A DNA stretch of 64,000 nt from Astrocystis sublimbata (Eukaryota > Ascomycota > Sordariomycetes > Xylariales > Xylariaceae), in assembly GCA_022453515.1 (NCBI GenBank), contig JAJNNY010000022.1, positions 248,001-312,000 of the forward strand. The letters are read 5' to 3'. Within the stretch, counting starts at the first letter, position 1, and each line of letters starts with the position of its first letter. This document shows positions 23,017 through 34,628 of this stretch, in pieces. The position numbers and the translations under genes are program-made. Under the pieces are notes generated by a model that worked only from the letters and a program-made list of their open reading frames with translations, was not told the DNA's origin and searched no databases.

Positions 23017-23468
23017 CTATCGCGGCATTGGCTCGTTGTAGTGTGCTGGCTGCACAACCGTGCCGTAGTTCTGTCCTCCCGTTTGGACGTGATCACTATA
23101 CACGCCCGGCGCTCGCCCAGCCGCCAGACGTCCTTGCCGTGCCTGCTCCTGGCGGTCGTAGTAGACGTACTCGATGTAGAAAGCGTGTATATGTCCGGGG
23201 ATATATCTGTTGCCTGTCAGTCTCTGGCCCGCTTGGGCTTCTGGCAGGTCTTGCAAGAGTGTATCTTACCCGAGGATCGTGAGCGCAATGTTGATGAACA
23301 AGTCTGCACCGCAGCCGGATACAATCGCCACACCCGCGGGAGGGACTAATGACTTCTGGTCAACTGACTGCTCTCGCGAGGATGTGCATCGCTTTTCTAG
23401 TTTGGCGAGTCTGGTAACTTACATAGGATGGTGATCAACACCACGAGGACGGCCGACGCGGCACCCAT
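23017..23468 (-). CDS. pmp3: PMP3/UPF0057-type plasma membrane proteolipid
   Basis: Three exons on the minus strand (23468-23423, 23345-23270, 23206-23017) give 103 residues. Joined, the start reads MGAASAVLVVLITILFPPAG, followed by VAIVSGCGADLFINIALTILGYIPGHIHAFYIEYVYYDR. This is the complete two-helix core of the UPF0057 family, including the diagnostic GCGADL, LGYIPGHIHA and Y-Y-D-R elements. Family members are small plasma-membrane proteins that influence membrane potential and tolerance to salt and cations. The carboxy tail of about 40 polar residues is longer than in the shortest members (about 55 residues total in yeast). This resembles the tailed fungal forms. All introns are GT-AG and split conserved codons cleanly. 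Confidence 0.92.
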
Positions 23469-24648
23469 TTTGTACGGGCGTAATGGTTTATTTTTATCTA
23501 TGGCGTTTCATAACAGGTTGGACGTTGATGCGGTGATGCTGTCAACAGAATTGGCGACAAAGGTAAGCACAGGTATAGAGAATGTAGGCGAAAGTGGAGA
23601 GGGATTTCGCAAGAGCCCATATTAGAGCGAAGGCCAAAGACGTTATATAGGTGCTTGCTTCTTTGAAACCGGTGGACAAGCCTGCGCACCAGGAAGAGGT
23701 AGTAGGTACATGTAGTTGCCGTGTACCCGTAACCGATGATTTCATCGGTGCTAGGCACCTAAGGTAACGACCTTATGTAAGCTCCATATATCTAGCCAGA
23801 CAAGCAGGCAGTGCCAGGCACTTGAGCTCATGGAAGCATTAGTGGCGTTCGTGGCGTCCGTTGGCAAAGGACAGCAGCCCTGGAGCACTTAACCACCAAA
23901 CGAGCCAGCCACATCTGTCACAGGATTGGAACTGCAGGCGAACTCGTAGGTACATGGACGTCTTCAACATTGGAAGAAAGTTGTTGTTGTGCGAGACAAG
24001 AAGCTGAGAAATCAGAGTTAGGCACCTAGATGGATGGCTACTGACTTTCACGATGCGTCCATCAGCAGGAAAAGCATGCCAATTATGTGTGTTGCATTGT
24101 ACTAGGTAGGTACAGTCGGTAACGGAAAGTTTTCATGACGTAGCTAGGAAGCTGCTTTCCCGGCCTTCCTCAAGTGAAACACCCAAAAATGCTGATTCGT
24201 AACGACGCACCACCTGGGCAGACACGGGCCCTATTTTCATACCGAGATAACATCCTTGTATAAGCTACCTCTCGCCTGGGTACATACTTTACGCTCTTGT
24301 TCTTTATAATCCCTTCTTGTGACTTTCAAGATTATCCCGAGTCTATTCGGGACATTGTAGTCGTTTACGAGTTGTAATGTATGGTTGGAATAAAATCTTA
24401 AACATGGGGGCAATACCTACTAGATAGACTATTGCCATGTGCACACCGCCAAGCTTAACCACTGCAGCGTTCAGCTTCTGCTCAGCTGCTCAAAGCGACC
24501 AGACTGACTTGAACTGCTAATGTATGGGTACGTAAATGCCCATCATTGCATCCTTCCATGTTTGATACCTACTATGTAGCCCTTCCTAGTGGCTCTGAGT
24601 AGGTAGCATGCTCTGCCACCACACACCTGCCGAGTAGGTACCTACCCC

Positions 24649-24906
24649 GCGGTGGAAGCATTAAGTGTCCGGGTCCCTAGGTATACACACCTACTTTGCT
24701 ACCTAATAAACAACTTAACAATATATATAACTATGTCGATTCTACGATTTAAACGTTAAAAGTTAAAACATAGCATTCTATGTTATTAATCTATATTCTA
24801 TTATATTTTAATAATAATTGACTTATGATGTGTTGAATTATCAAGCATTAACAAAGGTAGCTTGTGAGGTATGGGCGGGGACCCGGACATTTAGTCCTTC
24901 CACCGC
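24649..24906. mobile_element. 258-bp MITE-like element with 29-bp terminal inverted repeats (copy B)
   Basis: The left arm 24649-24677 and right arm 24878-24906 are inverted repeats that differ at only about four positions, beginning GCGGTGGAAG and ending TGTCCGGGTCCC. The interior is strongly AT-rich, with no coding potential. Flanks on both sides carry CTACC/TAGG sequence. The arms are similar to those of the small element at 8262-8332. The size, inverted ends, AT-rich core and second related copy fit a miniature inverted-repeat transposable element. The superfamily cannot be assigned from one window. Confidence 0.65.
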
Positions 24907-26176
24907 ATGCCTACCTAGGATTCGTGGCGTGTGACTGCCTGTAATAAGACTCCCGAGGTCGTCGGAGATCTACCTACTGTAGACAGCGCTAGGTGTACGA
25001 GTAAAGGTACGAGTACGGTAAGCGCAATAAGGGGCAGGACTAGGCCGAGCCGGTGGGTTCTTTGCTAGGTACGATAATTGGAGAGTGGACTGATCAGTGA
25101 TCACCTTCGTAGGTAAGTGCGGATATCTATGTAGGTGAGCATCAGAAAGGGCTGAGCTAGCTCGGGCTAGGTGTCTACCTAGGTACAGTTGTGCCTGGCC
25201 GGAAGTTGGGCGAGCTCCACCTACGCAGACCCCCAGGTCTCTGTCAAGCTGCCCTGGGCAGAGATAGCAGCAAAGATGGCTCGTGGCTCGTGGCACACAT
25301 CTCATGGCTTTGCGGGCCGTGGGTCGGTGGCTTGTGGAGAGGAACTACTTACCTCCTACCCCCGTCTGCTGCCGTGCTTGCGTAGACGAGCAGGTACCTC
25401 CTACCTACTGTCAAAAAACCAAGAGCATTTGGTTGTTTTGTACCTACTTCCTTGCTACCTTTACCTGAACTCAACTCTACCTGCTCGTGTTTCTACAAAC
25501 CGACAACCACACCCGGGAGACCTACTCACCTTGTTCCGGCTTCCACCCAACCGTCGCCTTTCCCCGTCCTGCGCCCCGATCCCTCGTATCCATCAGTTGT
25601 GTCTTGTGTCTCATGTCGCTGCAGTTGCCAACCTAAAAACCGAGGAGAACCTTCCTGGATTTCAGGTGAGTCTCGCTCCCTCCATCCTCGACTTGAGTAT
25701 AATAGGCGGATGCATACCATCGACCGCACTAGTACTTCACCTCCTTCATCTCCTCCATCTCCTTCACCACGCGATCGCTGGCAGGAGGCCAAATGGCATC
25801 AGAACTGATACCAAATGGCAGGACCAGATCTACGCATCGTCGCTAGCGCCAGCGCCGACATTGTCCAGCGGCAAGGTCCAAGAGCGACCGCGCCCTGTCA
25901 TTTCCCTCCCAGCCTTTCACCTGGTCGTCCCCCCTGATCGCTGAAGTTCCGGACCGCCCTGATTACACCGCTCATCCAACCTCTCGTCGCCTCCTCGCTC
26001 AGCACCGTCAGTATCTCTCTACTAGGAATCGGCTTGATTATCTTGTATACTTCTCCCAAGTGCAAGTAGAGTTCAGTCACTCATTCTTTGAAAGAGAGGT
26101 CAGAGTAGAATAGAAGAGCGCAACTCAACCGCCTCCTCCGACACTACAGGTATTTGAGAGGCGCCTTTCCACATCT

Positions 26177-26222
26177 TGTCTTGTCTTGTCTTGTCGTGTC
26201 TTGTCGTGTCTTGTCGTGTCTC
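26177..26222. repeat. TGTCT/CGTGT microsatellite
   Basis: A pentanucleotide-based tandem (CTTGT and CGTGT units alternating) lies about 190 bases before the ATG of the RNA-binding protein gene, in its probable 5' UTR or promoter. Confidence 0.75.
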
Positions 26223-26412
26223 ACCTGACTGATGGCCTTTACTCTAGCTCCTGTATTTGTTTGTAACAACGACCGTTCCACGAACTAAAAGCGAACTGGC
26301 ACCGACAGCTTGACCTGGTTCCCAAGCTCCGAGCACCCTCGGCATTCTTATACCCCTTTTCGTGGCCTATATAGCACCGCACTGCATTGAACAGGCGGCC
26401 CTGAATACGAGC

Positions 26413-28642
26413 ATGTCGACTCATCAGACGCCACCGCCCCTTACCGACCGATACGTGGTGATCCATGTTGCGACCACATGTGACGAACATGGCGTGTATG
26501 TGACCAAAGATTCCGCCGAGGTTATTGAAATTGGCTGGATCGTGGTCGACGCCAAATCGCTCGACGAGGTACGCTGGACGCTACACCACCGCTGACCTTG
26601 CACTTGAATTATGCACCTTGCCCTGTCCCATTCTGCCTTGGTTGCCTATTTACAGCCCCCAGACCAAGCCGATACGTGCTCGACTGAGCTAACCAGCGGA
26701 CCTGTACCTGATAGCTATTTCGCGAAAGCGTTCTCGTCAAGCCCGTTAACACGCCCATCACCCCGCTTTGCAGTGAGTTATCTTAATATCTTAATCAGAC
26801 CACCCGGACAGCCCGGACAATCCGGCTTGGCCCAAACGAGAGCATGAAAGGCTGACCAAGCGTGTTCGCCACCCTTATAGCGAGCCTCACGACGTTGACA
26901 TGGGAGCATGTCCGTAATGCTGGCTCCTTCCGAGACGCCATCAACCGCTTCGACGCCTTCGCTTCTGAACATTTGACGTCACAAAATCTCGATTTCGTGT
27001 TTGTCACTCTCGATGCCTGGGACCTCCGCGTCCAACTGCCTCGCGAGGCTCGCGACAAGTCTGTCGTGCTCCCCGCGTACCTACAACACTCGCGCACATT
27101 CGACCTGCGTACCGAGTACCAGCGCTGGCAGCAACATCACCCTGAGTCGCTTCCCTTCGGCCCGTCCATGCTCTCCAACATCTGCGCCGCCCTCGAGGTC
27201 GAGCCTGTCCAGTCCAGCGCCCCTATCAAGCACAATTTGCCGTTCCACCTGCAGGCACTAGCCCCTGCTTCGCCGCGACGGGCTATGGAAGAGGCTGTGA
27301 CACTCGCTCGCGTCCTTCGCGGGCTGATCAGGAAATCTCATCCTCCTCAGGACCATCCGGGAGTCTTGACTCGTCCCATGGACGCCAGAGCCGACGTGCG
27401 GGCATTCTTGTCCGAGCGCAGTAAGGTGTTACATATGTCTGGTCTGCCCCATGACACCACGCAGTCCGAGCTTGAGAGCTGGTTCACGCAGTTCGGCGGT
27501 CGTCCTATTGCCTTCTGGACCCTACGGACCCCTGAGCAGCACAAACCCACGGGCACAGGTTTTGCAGTATTTTCCTCGCATGAAGAGGTAAGTTTGGAAT
27601 ATATTTGTCCTGCAAGCTGCGTTTCCTCGCTTCTCTATTTCCCAGTATTCAACTGCCTATGCCCAGACCATTTCTATTTCACGGTGCCATTGCTGACAAC
27701 ACCGATTCGTAGGCGGCCGAAAGTCTATGTATGAATGGGCGCGCGCTCAACGAGAAAGCCATCGAGGTCTCTCCATCTTCCAGCCGCGTGCTAGATCGCG
27801 CGTCCGAGGCACTTACCCCCTTTCCGCCGAGCAAGAATCGACCTCGCCCTGGTGATTGGACTTGTCCGTCTTGTGGCTTCTCCAATTTCCAAAGGCGAAC
27901 GGCCTGCTTCCGTTGCTCGTTCCCAATGGGCGGACCTCAGGGTGACACCGGCTACGGCTACGGATACGGGCCTCCGGCTATGATGGCACCCCCTCATCAC
28001 GGTGGTCACCACGGGAACATGGGCCATGGTGGTGGCCGTATGGGAGGCAGCGGACCCGTACCTTTCAGGGCTGGTGACTGGAAATGCGGCAACGAAGTCT
28101 GTGGGTACCACAACTTCGCCAAGAACGTCTGTTGTTTGCGGTGTGGTTCCAGTCGCGCGGGCGCCGCCATGGTGGCTGACTCGGGCTATCCGGCGCCGAT
28201 GGACGGTGGCTCTAACTACAGCATGGGTTCGGGTTCCATGGCTGGTACCCCGGGTCCCGGACCTTTCGCCTCGGCAGGGGCACCCTTTGGGGCATCGGGT
28301 GGCTACAATCACCACTTTGGGGGACCACCCAGCACATATGCACTGCCTTCGGGCATTGGCGGAGGTGCTGCTCCCTACCCTTCCCTCAACACCCATTTCG
28401 GCCCGGCCCCAGGATCTCATTCTGCCGGCCCCTTTGACAGCCGTGCTGCCGAGGCCGCCTTTCAAGCAGCAGGCAATGGTCCGGCATCTGCAGGGCCGTC
28501 GAACAACAACAGCTTCTACTCCGGACAGTCGGAAAACGATCCTTTCGCTTTCTTGTCATCCGGTATGGGAGGCTTGTCTGTCAGCGGTGGCGATGCTCGT
28601 CAAAATGGTGGAGGCGCTCCCACGAGCAAGTCCCCTGCGTAA
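26413..28642 (+). CDS. nrp1: Nrp1-type RNA-binding protein: exonuclease-like fold, RRM and two RanBP2 zinc fingers
   Basis: Four exons (26413-26568, 26715-26772, 26881-27587, 27713-28642) give 616 residues. Residues about 10-200 resemble a DEDD 3'-5' exonuclease (ERI-1-like) fold, with DSAEVIEIGWIVVDA and VNTPITPLCTSLTTLT. The usual first D-x-E motif is replaced (VVIHVATTCDEHG), so catalysis is doubtful. An RRM spans about 252-330 (VLHMSGLPHDTTQSELESWF, then GFAVFSSHEE). Two RanBP2-type zinc fingers follow at about 350-378 (GDWTCPSCGFSNFQ, then CFRCSF) and 426-455 (GDWKCGNEVCGYHNF, then CLRCGSS), each with four cysteines. The carboxy third is Gly/Pro/Ser/Asn-rich and disordered. Yeast Nrp1 shares the RRM and zinc fingers and is reported in stress granules. 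The RNA target is unknown. All introns are GT-AG. Confidence 0.88.
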
Positions 28643-30796
28643 GCCAGCCACCTATTCACCACACTATTATAGGCCGACTCTCCCCCGACAATTGTCGTAA
28701 TAAAGGTGTTTGGAGTGAGGAGCCTCGGGGCTACGGAGCTACTCCTAATTACAGATGACCGCATTGTCGTCACGGCATTTTCACAGCCACTAATTGAAAA
28801 TATGTGTTTTTACATGGGCGGCATTCTCCGACATACTCGGGTTGGACATTCTGGGACACAATGCATCGACAATAAGAGGGATGAGTTCTCAGTTACACTC
28901 AATGGGATGCTTTAGTGGGAGTTGGAAAGAAAAAACTGGACAAATACCCTGTCCGACATTGACGGGAATATGGGGTAAATAGGCGGTTTGATGGCATTAG
29001 GGGCTTTTTATGTGCATCTCTCACAACACCTGTCATACACATACACTTCGACCTAGACGGAAGCACATACTTTTTACATGTTTGAAAATTTGTAGCAGGG
29101 CTGGGCTTGAATGGTGGCATAGCGCAGGGAGTGAAAAGGTGTCTTGGCTGTGTTCCTGATTCCCATTGAAAACTTTTACGTGTTAGTTTCTATCTTATTA
29201 TAAGTATTTTCTCTCCTCAATCCCGCTTCATGTTATCTTATCCTAGCTCACCAGCACCATCCGTACTCCCCCCCATTCCATGTTTGCACCCGCGTTCATT
29301 ATTGCCGTTCTCTGTTTCAAAAAAAAATACGTTCACCACATCAGCCTCGCCATATCCGCTTCACGTTCCCTTCTCCCTTTCTCGTGGAAGATGAACAGTC
29401 ACACGGATAGGAGGCTTGAAATAGCCCTTTTGGGTGTTTAGCGGAATCGGGACGAAGCCGTGTGTATAGCTAGTCTCGCTATAAGGATTTGGCTTCTATT
29501 CGGGAGCATGGTAGTGTGGTTATGGGCATTCCTGTTAGGTGCCCCAGGACTGCTTTTACTTGAGAGAAGAGACATTACCTTCAGCAAGGCGGCAGTTATT
29601 GATTGTTGTATATAGTGGTACGTACTTTAGTACTATGTAATGTCAACGCTAAGACGCATTTTCGTCGATCGAGATTTTCGTTCACTTCTTTCTTGTCCCC
29701 GTCTCATCTGGCGAGCGGTTGCAAGACTTCCTACTACACGTAGTTCTCCAGGTTTGTGACTGTGAATATAAGTACCTAATGCACTAATTGGCTGACTACC
29801 TTGGTATCTTACCTATATCACATCTTCGCCGTCTACGCTAGGTAGGTACTCTCGGGTGGAGAAAGAAAACGTGGGCACGTTGCATTGATAGTCTTACTTA
29901 AGAATCACTCACTCACCTGCGTTCTTAGTGCTGTACGATCTGGAGGTGTTGGACGATATTCACAAATGCATTGGGCAGCAGCCTGTTCAAATGTTTTAAC
30001 ATCATCCGGCAAACGGGAAAAGACGCTGTGGTGATTTCTCCAGTCCTCAAAAATGCTGCCATCTCGAATTAAATCCTTCCCATTCATTAGGTGCTTTTGT
30101 CACATTTTCAACACCTACCTACATATGTACTCTCGGTACATGTAGATAGACAGTTTCTCAACAGAGCTTCCGCTCTACCGGTTACCTACTTCTTAGTGCG
30201 GAGTGGAAAGATGCGGGGAGTTCCGATTGCGGTGCGGGAGACGCTCCCACCGTCCCACGCATGACAGTATAACGGAATAGGACGTGGCCAAGATGGAAAA
30301 GGATCACTTGCTGCTCAGTCATGGCATGGCATGGCATGGCATGACGACTTGGAAGAATACCTAAGATGGTCATGGCCATAAATGCACCAAGTTGAGATAG
30401 CTATAGTTACCTCTTCAAAGGTCACAGAGAGGAGTGCGTTTCGTTTTTGGGGATTGGGGATTGGGGATTGGGGGTTGGGGGTCGGGTACCTGATGCATAT
30501 GCCCAGCAATTTACACAGTGTGCAGGAACTGCGAGGTACCTAGAGGCTAGTAGGGAAACTCTACGACTAAGTGACTCAGCCTAGGCACGCCTGGTCCACA
30601 CAGTAACCTACCTTCTCTTCCAATATCCGTACAACCAACTCACTTTCAACCCCGACCTTTTCTTACGGGAGCTTTTCAGGTAACAATACCCCAGATTATA
30701 CATCAAGGCTTTCCGTCGTTATTAATCAGCTTTTTAGCTCCTCTTTCCTTCGATCAGTCGCCTCTCTGACGCTCAAATATCTCAAGTCGTCATAAA
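28643..30796. other. Intergenic spacer with simple repeats
   Basis: It contains the 3' UTR of the RNA-binding protein gene and the promoter of the NAD+ synthetase gene. An ATGGC microsatellite lies at about 30322-30343 and a G-rich GGGGATT tandem at about 30449-30484. TAGGTACC motifs occur near 29840 and 30535. I saw no gene. Confidence 0.5.
30449..30484. repeat. GGGGATT tandem with G-quadruplex potential
   Basis: Three to five imperfect copies of a 7-base G-rich unit lie on the plus strand, with at least four runs of four or more G within about 36 bases. It sits about 310 bases upstream of the NAD+ synthetase start codon. This is not the usual fungal telomere repeat TTAGGG. Confidence 0.7.
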
Positions 30797-33700
30797 ATGC
30801 AGTTCCTAACAGTCGCTGCGGCGACCTCTATCAGTGTTCCGCTTGACTTTGAGGCTAACGGCGCGCGAATACTCGAGTCCATCAAGATCGCCAAGCAGAA
30901 AGGAGCAACTCTGCGTACCGGGCCAGAGGTTTGTTTGTGTTCTTACCCGAGTTGTCTATTTGTGATCTGATGGCTTGCTTGAATGGATCCATTCTGACAT
31001 CTTTATAGCTTGAGCTGGTAGGATATGGAGCATTAGACCACTTTCTTGGTACACTGAGCGCCTGCCCAATTGCCCGTGCTTTGGTACTTCACTACTAACA
31101 GAGGGGTTTTCCCATAATTATAGAAGGGGATACTTTCGCACATTCTTGGGAGATGCTGGCCAAGATCATAAGCGATGAGGTCTGTAAAGACATGCTCGTC
31201 GATGTGGGAATGGGCTGTCGCCACCGAAATGTGCGGTACAACTGCCGAGTTCTTTGCACATACAGAAAAATCCTCCTCATCCGCCCCAAAATGGCGTTGG
31301 CAAACGACGGTCTATACCGAGAAGCACGCCACTTCACCGCCTGGGCCAAACCAATGCAAACAGAAACATATTACTTGGAGGAGGTTGTTGAAAAAGTAAC
31401 CGGCCAACACACTGTCCCCATCGGCGATGCAGTGCTCTCAACCTTGGATACTGCTATTGGTTGCGAAACATGCGAAGAGCTTTTTACGCCCCGTAATCCC
31501 TCAACATACATGACATTGAACGGCGTTGAGATCATCCTGAACAGTTCAGCATCGCACGCTGAGCTCCGAAAGCTCAAGACTAGACTTGATTTGATCGCCA
31601 ACTCAACGTAAGCATACCACCCGACAACCCTTGTTTGCATTTTGCAAGAATCAGGACTTATCTTAACACCATATGATTACAGGAGAAAGACTGGAGGGTG
31701 TTATGTATATGCAAATGCCACTGGAGTCGATGGGGTAAATATCTGAGATTTGTGCTATTTCCCCCCATCCCTTGGGCGCAATGTTTCTCTTCCAACCTTA
31801 CTCTGAAAAAGTTTAGGTTCTCGTGTTGACTGCCCTGACCCTCTTCTAATTACTCAAGCACATACCGAATCTGTCTTGAATGAGACGAATACTAACCTAG
31901 GGTTTTTTTTTAGGAAGCCCGGATGATGTTTGATGGTTCCTCCATGATATTGGTGAGTTCCCGAGACGCTGCTTCGGTTTCAACGGTGCAAATGGCTGAC
32001 CAAGGATCAGCTCAATGGAAAGGTCCTGGAGCAAGGCAAACAGTTCGATTTGGAACCAGTCGACGTGTACGCAACTCCTGGAGTCATTTATTCCCCCTAT
32101 TGGCAAGTCTCGGGAGCATAGTTTTCCCTAAGAGAAATATTTACTCCCGAGACACCTGCAAACCACTGTTTCATGAGCAGTTCTTTTACTGTGAAGAGCA
32201 ATTATTGACTCTAGCGGTTGCAGTATCACAGCGACATTCGATCTCGAGGAGATCCGATCCTACAGATCCAGCATCTCGAGGAATGTGCAAGCAGCGGCAC
32301 AACCAGAATATCCCAGAATCGAATTCCCTATCAGGCTTTCAAGATCAGCCGACGATATATTCTTATCGAAAACGCTTCAGATCTCTCGAGAAAAGGAACT
32401 TGAGATCCTAGATCCCATGTCTGAAATATGGAAGGCGACTGCCGTGTATCTCTGGCAATACCTAGTTCGAACATCATCCCCTGGCTTCTTTCTCAGTTAG
32501 TAACTCCCATTCTTTTGTTCCTTGACTCGATAAAGGCTCCAAGAGAGTTTGGGTAACCAATAAACTTACATACAAGATGAGTTTTTCTAATGATAATGGA
32601 CTCTAATTTCTATAACAGGTTTGTCTGGTGGGCTGGATAGCGCGACCGTGGCGCTGATGGTCTACGGCATGGCGAGGCTTGTCCACCGTCAGATTCAAGC
32701 AGGGTCTTTGACAACATTGGCCGATTTCAAGAGAGTGACCGGCGTTGAGAAATGTCCGGATACTCCTGAAGAGATCGTCGGCCTCCTCTTGACCACATGC
32801 TATTCATCCACACAGAACAGTGGCGAGGAAACCCGTTCTCGCTCAAAGAGACTTGCCGAGAGATTAGGAGCGCAGCACCTTTTTGTTAATATGGACGACG
32901 TTATCAAGGCCCAGTTGGCTCTTGTCGACGATGCCTTCGGATTTACACCAAGATACAGCGTTGAGGGAGGCACTAGAGCTGAAAATCTGGCATTGCAGAA
33001 TATTCAAGCGCGGTCAAGGCTGGTGACGCAATATACATTAGCCCAACTAACAACTACTGCGCGCAAGTCGGCAAGGGCTGGATCGGCTCTGCTTGTTCTC
33101 ACAAGTGGTAACGTGGTCAGTAATCCCTTTGAATTTCTAATCCCCCCATTAACAAAAACCGGGTATTCTCCACTGATGGATGCTTCCGAAGTACCTCACG
33201 TAAGACAACAGTAGATTCTGACTCTTTCACAGGGTAAGTATGCCTAACAAGATGTCTTGTAACTAGCTAAGCCAGAAGCTAGATGAGAACCTGCGCGGCT
33301 ATTATACGAAGTATGATGCGAGCTCTGGAGATTTGGCCCCCCTAGGTAGCATCAGCAAAAAAGATGCCCAGCTGTTTCAAGGTTGGGCGCTCAAGAAGTG
33401 GGATATCTCTATATTAGACGAATTCATCAACGCGACGCCAAGCGCCGAGCTACTGCCATTGTCTGCCGGAGTGCAAGATGATGAATCGGAATCGGAGTAC
33501 GCCACCCCCTCCTTTCACCAGTTTTAGCCACCCTTACTTTTTTTGGTCCTCTATCCTTTCCGTCCGCAGTAATCTAACACAATACAGAATGGGACTCTCG
33601 TATACAGAGCTCAGCCAGTTTGGAATTCTCAGAAAGGTAGACAAATTAGGACCCTGGTCCTGCTACCTTCGCCTGCTCAGTCTCTGGAAAGAGCGCAACC

Positions 33701-34104
33701 TTTCGCCTACGCAGATAGCCGAGAAGGTGATGCGCTTCTACCGGAACTACGCTCTCAACCGCCACAAGGCTGTCATTATCACGCCTTCGATCCACATGTC
33801 GGCATACAACCCCGATGACAACCGACATGATCTGAGGTGAGTGAGCTTTTCAAGTCTTAGATTCCTTCTTTTCAGCAACTCTCCGAGGCGGTCTGTGTCA
33901 GAAGGCTGGCTGCCTTGCCCCTTGAAAATCTGGACGCTTCTGAACGAAGTGACATGTCTCGATGACGGAGAAGAAAACACTGACCTCCTGTGTTAATTCA
34001 GGCCGTTCTTATACAACGTTAACTGGCCTTTCGCTTTTAACAAGATCAAGGCTCATGCCGCACATCTTGAGGAACGGCTGGCCGCAGTGGATGATGTAGA
34101 GTAG
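30797..34104 (+). CDS. qns1: Diverged glutamine-dependent NAD+ synthetase
   Basis: Eleven exons join in frame: 30797-30928, 31009-31048, 31124-31607, 31683-31734, 31914-31952, 32011-32066, 32224-32495, 32619-33115, 33276-33496, 33588-33836 and 34002-34104. They give 714 residues, the same length class as yeast Qns1. The enzyme amidates nicotinic acid adenine dinucleotide to NAD+ using ammonia from glutamine. The amino-terminal nitrilase-type glutaminase triad is intact: Glu44 (GPE), Lys113 (IRPKMALANDG) and Cys174 (CETCEELF). The ATP-binding SGGLDS lies at residues 361-366, followed by ETRSRSKRLAE and AENLALQNIQAR. Several normally near-invariant stretches are altered, such as YYTKYDASSGDLAPLG where C-S-S-A-D-I-N-P is usual, and IHMSAYNPDDNRHDLRPF. 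The start of exon 9 is uncertain by one codon. The divergence suggests a paralogue rather than the housekeeping copy. That is an inference. Confidence 0.85.
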
Positions 34105-34628
34105 GGTGCCCGATGAAAAAGCAGTTGGTTGAGCTTACTTAGGGACATGCTTAGGTATGTATGTCTTGGTTTTATATCTTTTCTTTTTGTGTAGACCCAA
34201 TTTGTGGTGGACGACTCAAGTCAAATGCCCGACTAGATTTTGTCGAAAGGGCACACCAGCAGAAGATAAGACCAACGTTAAGACTAGACTTAGACGCTCA
34301 ATATAGGCAAGCTAGTGTGATATGTTCTCCGAAGGAGTTGCAGGTCTCTACAGTAGCAACACCTACAATTACATTGCATAGGACATCGCTCAAGCAGGAT
34401 GCTTATGATATGTTTATAGTAGTACTACTGCCCAATTGCCCGATTCGTAACGCAACAATGCTTTCGAAAAAGTGCCAGCGCTGTCTTGATTCGCTACAAC
34501 AATAAGTATCTATCATACCCAGTATCCCAAGCTACCGAGCAAAAGCTATACATACTATCTATAGCAAACCGTACTTCTTGATGTATCATGTAATCTATTC
34601 ATGTTTCCGCTTGTCCATGAACCATGAC
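34105..34628. other. Tail-to-tail spacer
   Basis: 524 bases lie between the stop codons of the NAD+ synthetase gene and the convergent XRN1 gene. It is AT-richer than the genes and should hold both 3' UTRs. I saw no other feature. Confidence 0.5.

Larger units (their letters stand above)
23469..26412. other. Long spacer with a MITE-like element and a long leader
   Basis: Nearly 3 kb between divergent genes. It carries the 258-bp inverted-repeat element at 24649-24906, many TAGGTACC/CCTACCTAGG motifs (about 24105, 24635-24646, 24910-24920, 25160-25185) and a TGTCT/CGTGT microsatellite at about 26177-26222. The CT-rich sequence from about 25440 to 26412 is probably promoter and 5' UTR (possibly with an intron) of the RNA-binding protein gene. 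A long frame at 25189-25944 was not accepted as a gene. Confidence 0.5.

Noticed and set aside
25189..25944. 251-codon open frame on the plus strand
   Set aside because: It begins without a supported ATG, is low in family-like sequence and lies in the CT-rich leader of the RNA-binding protein gene. It is most likely 5' UTR.
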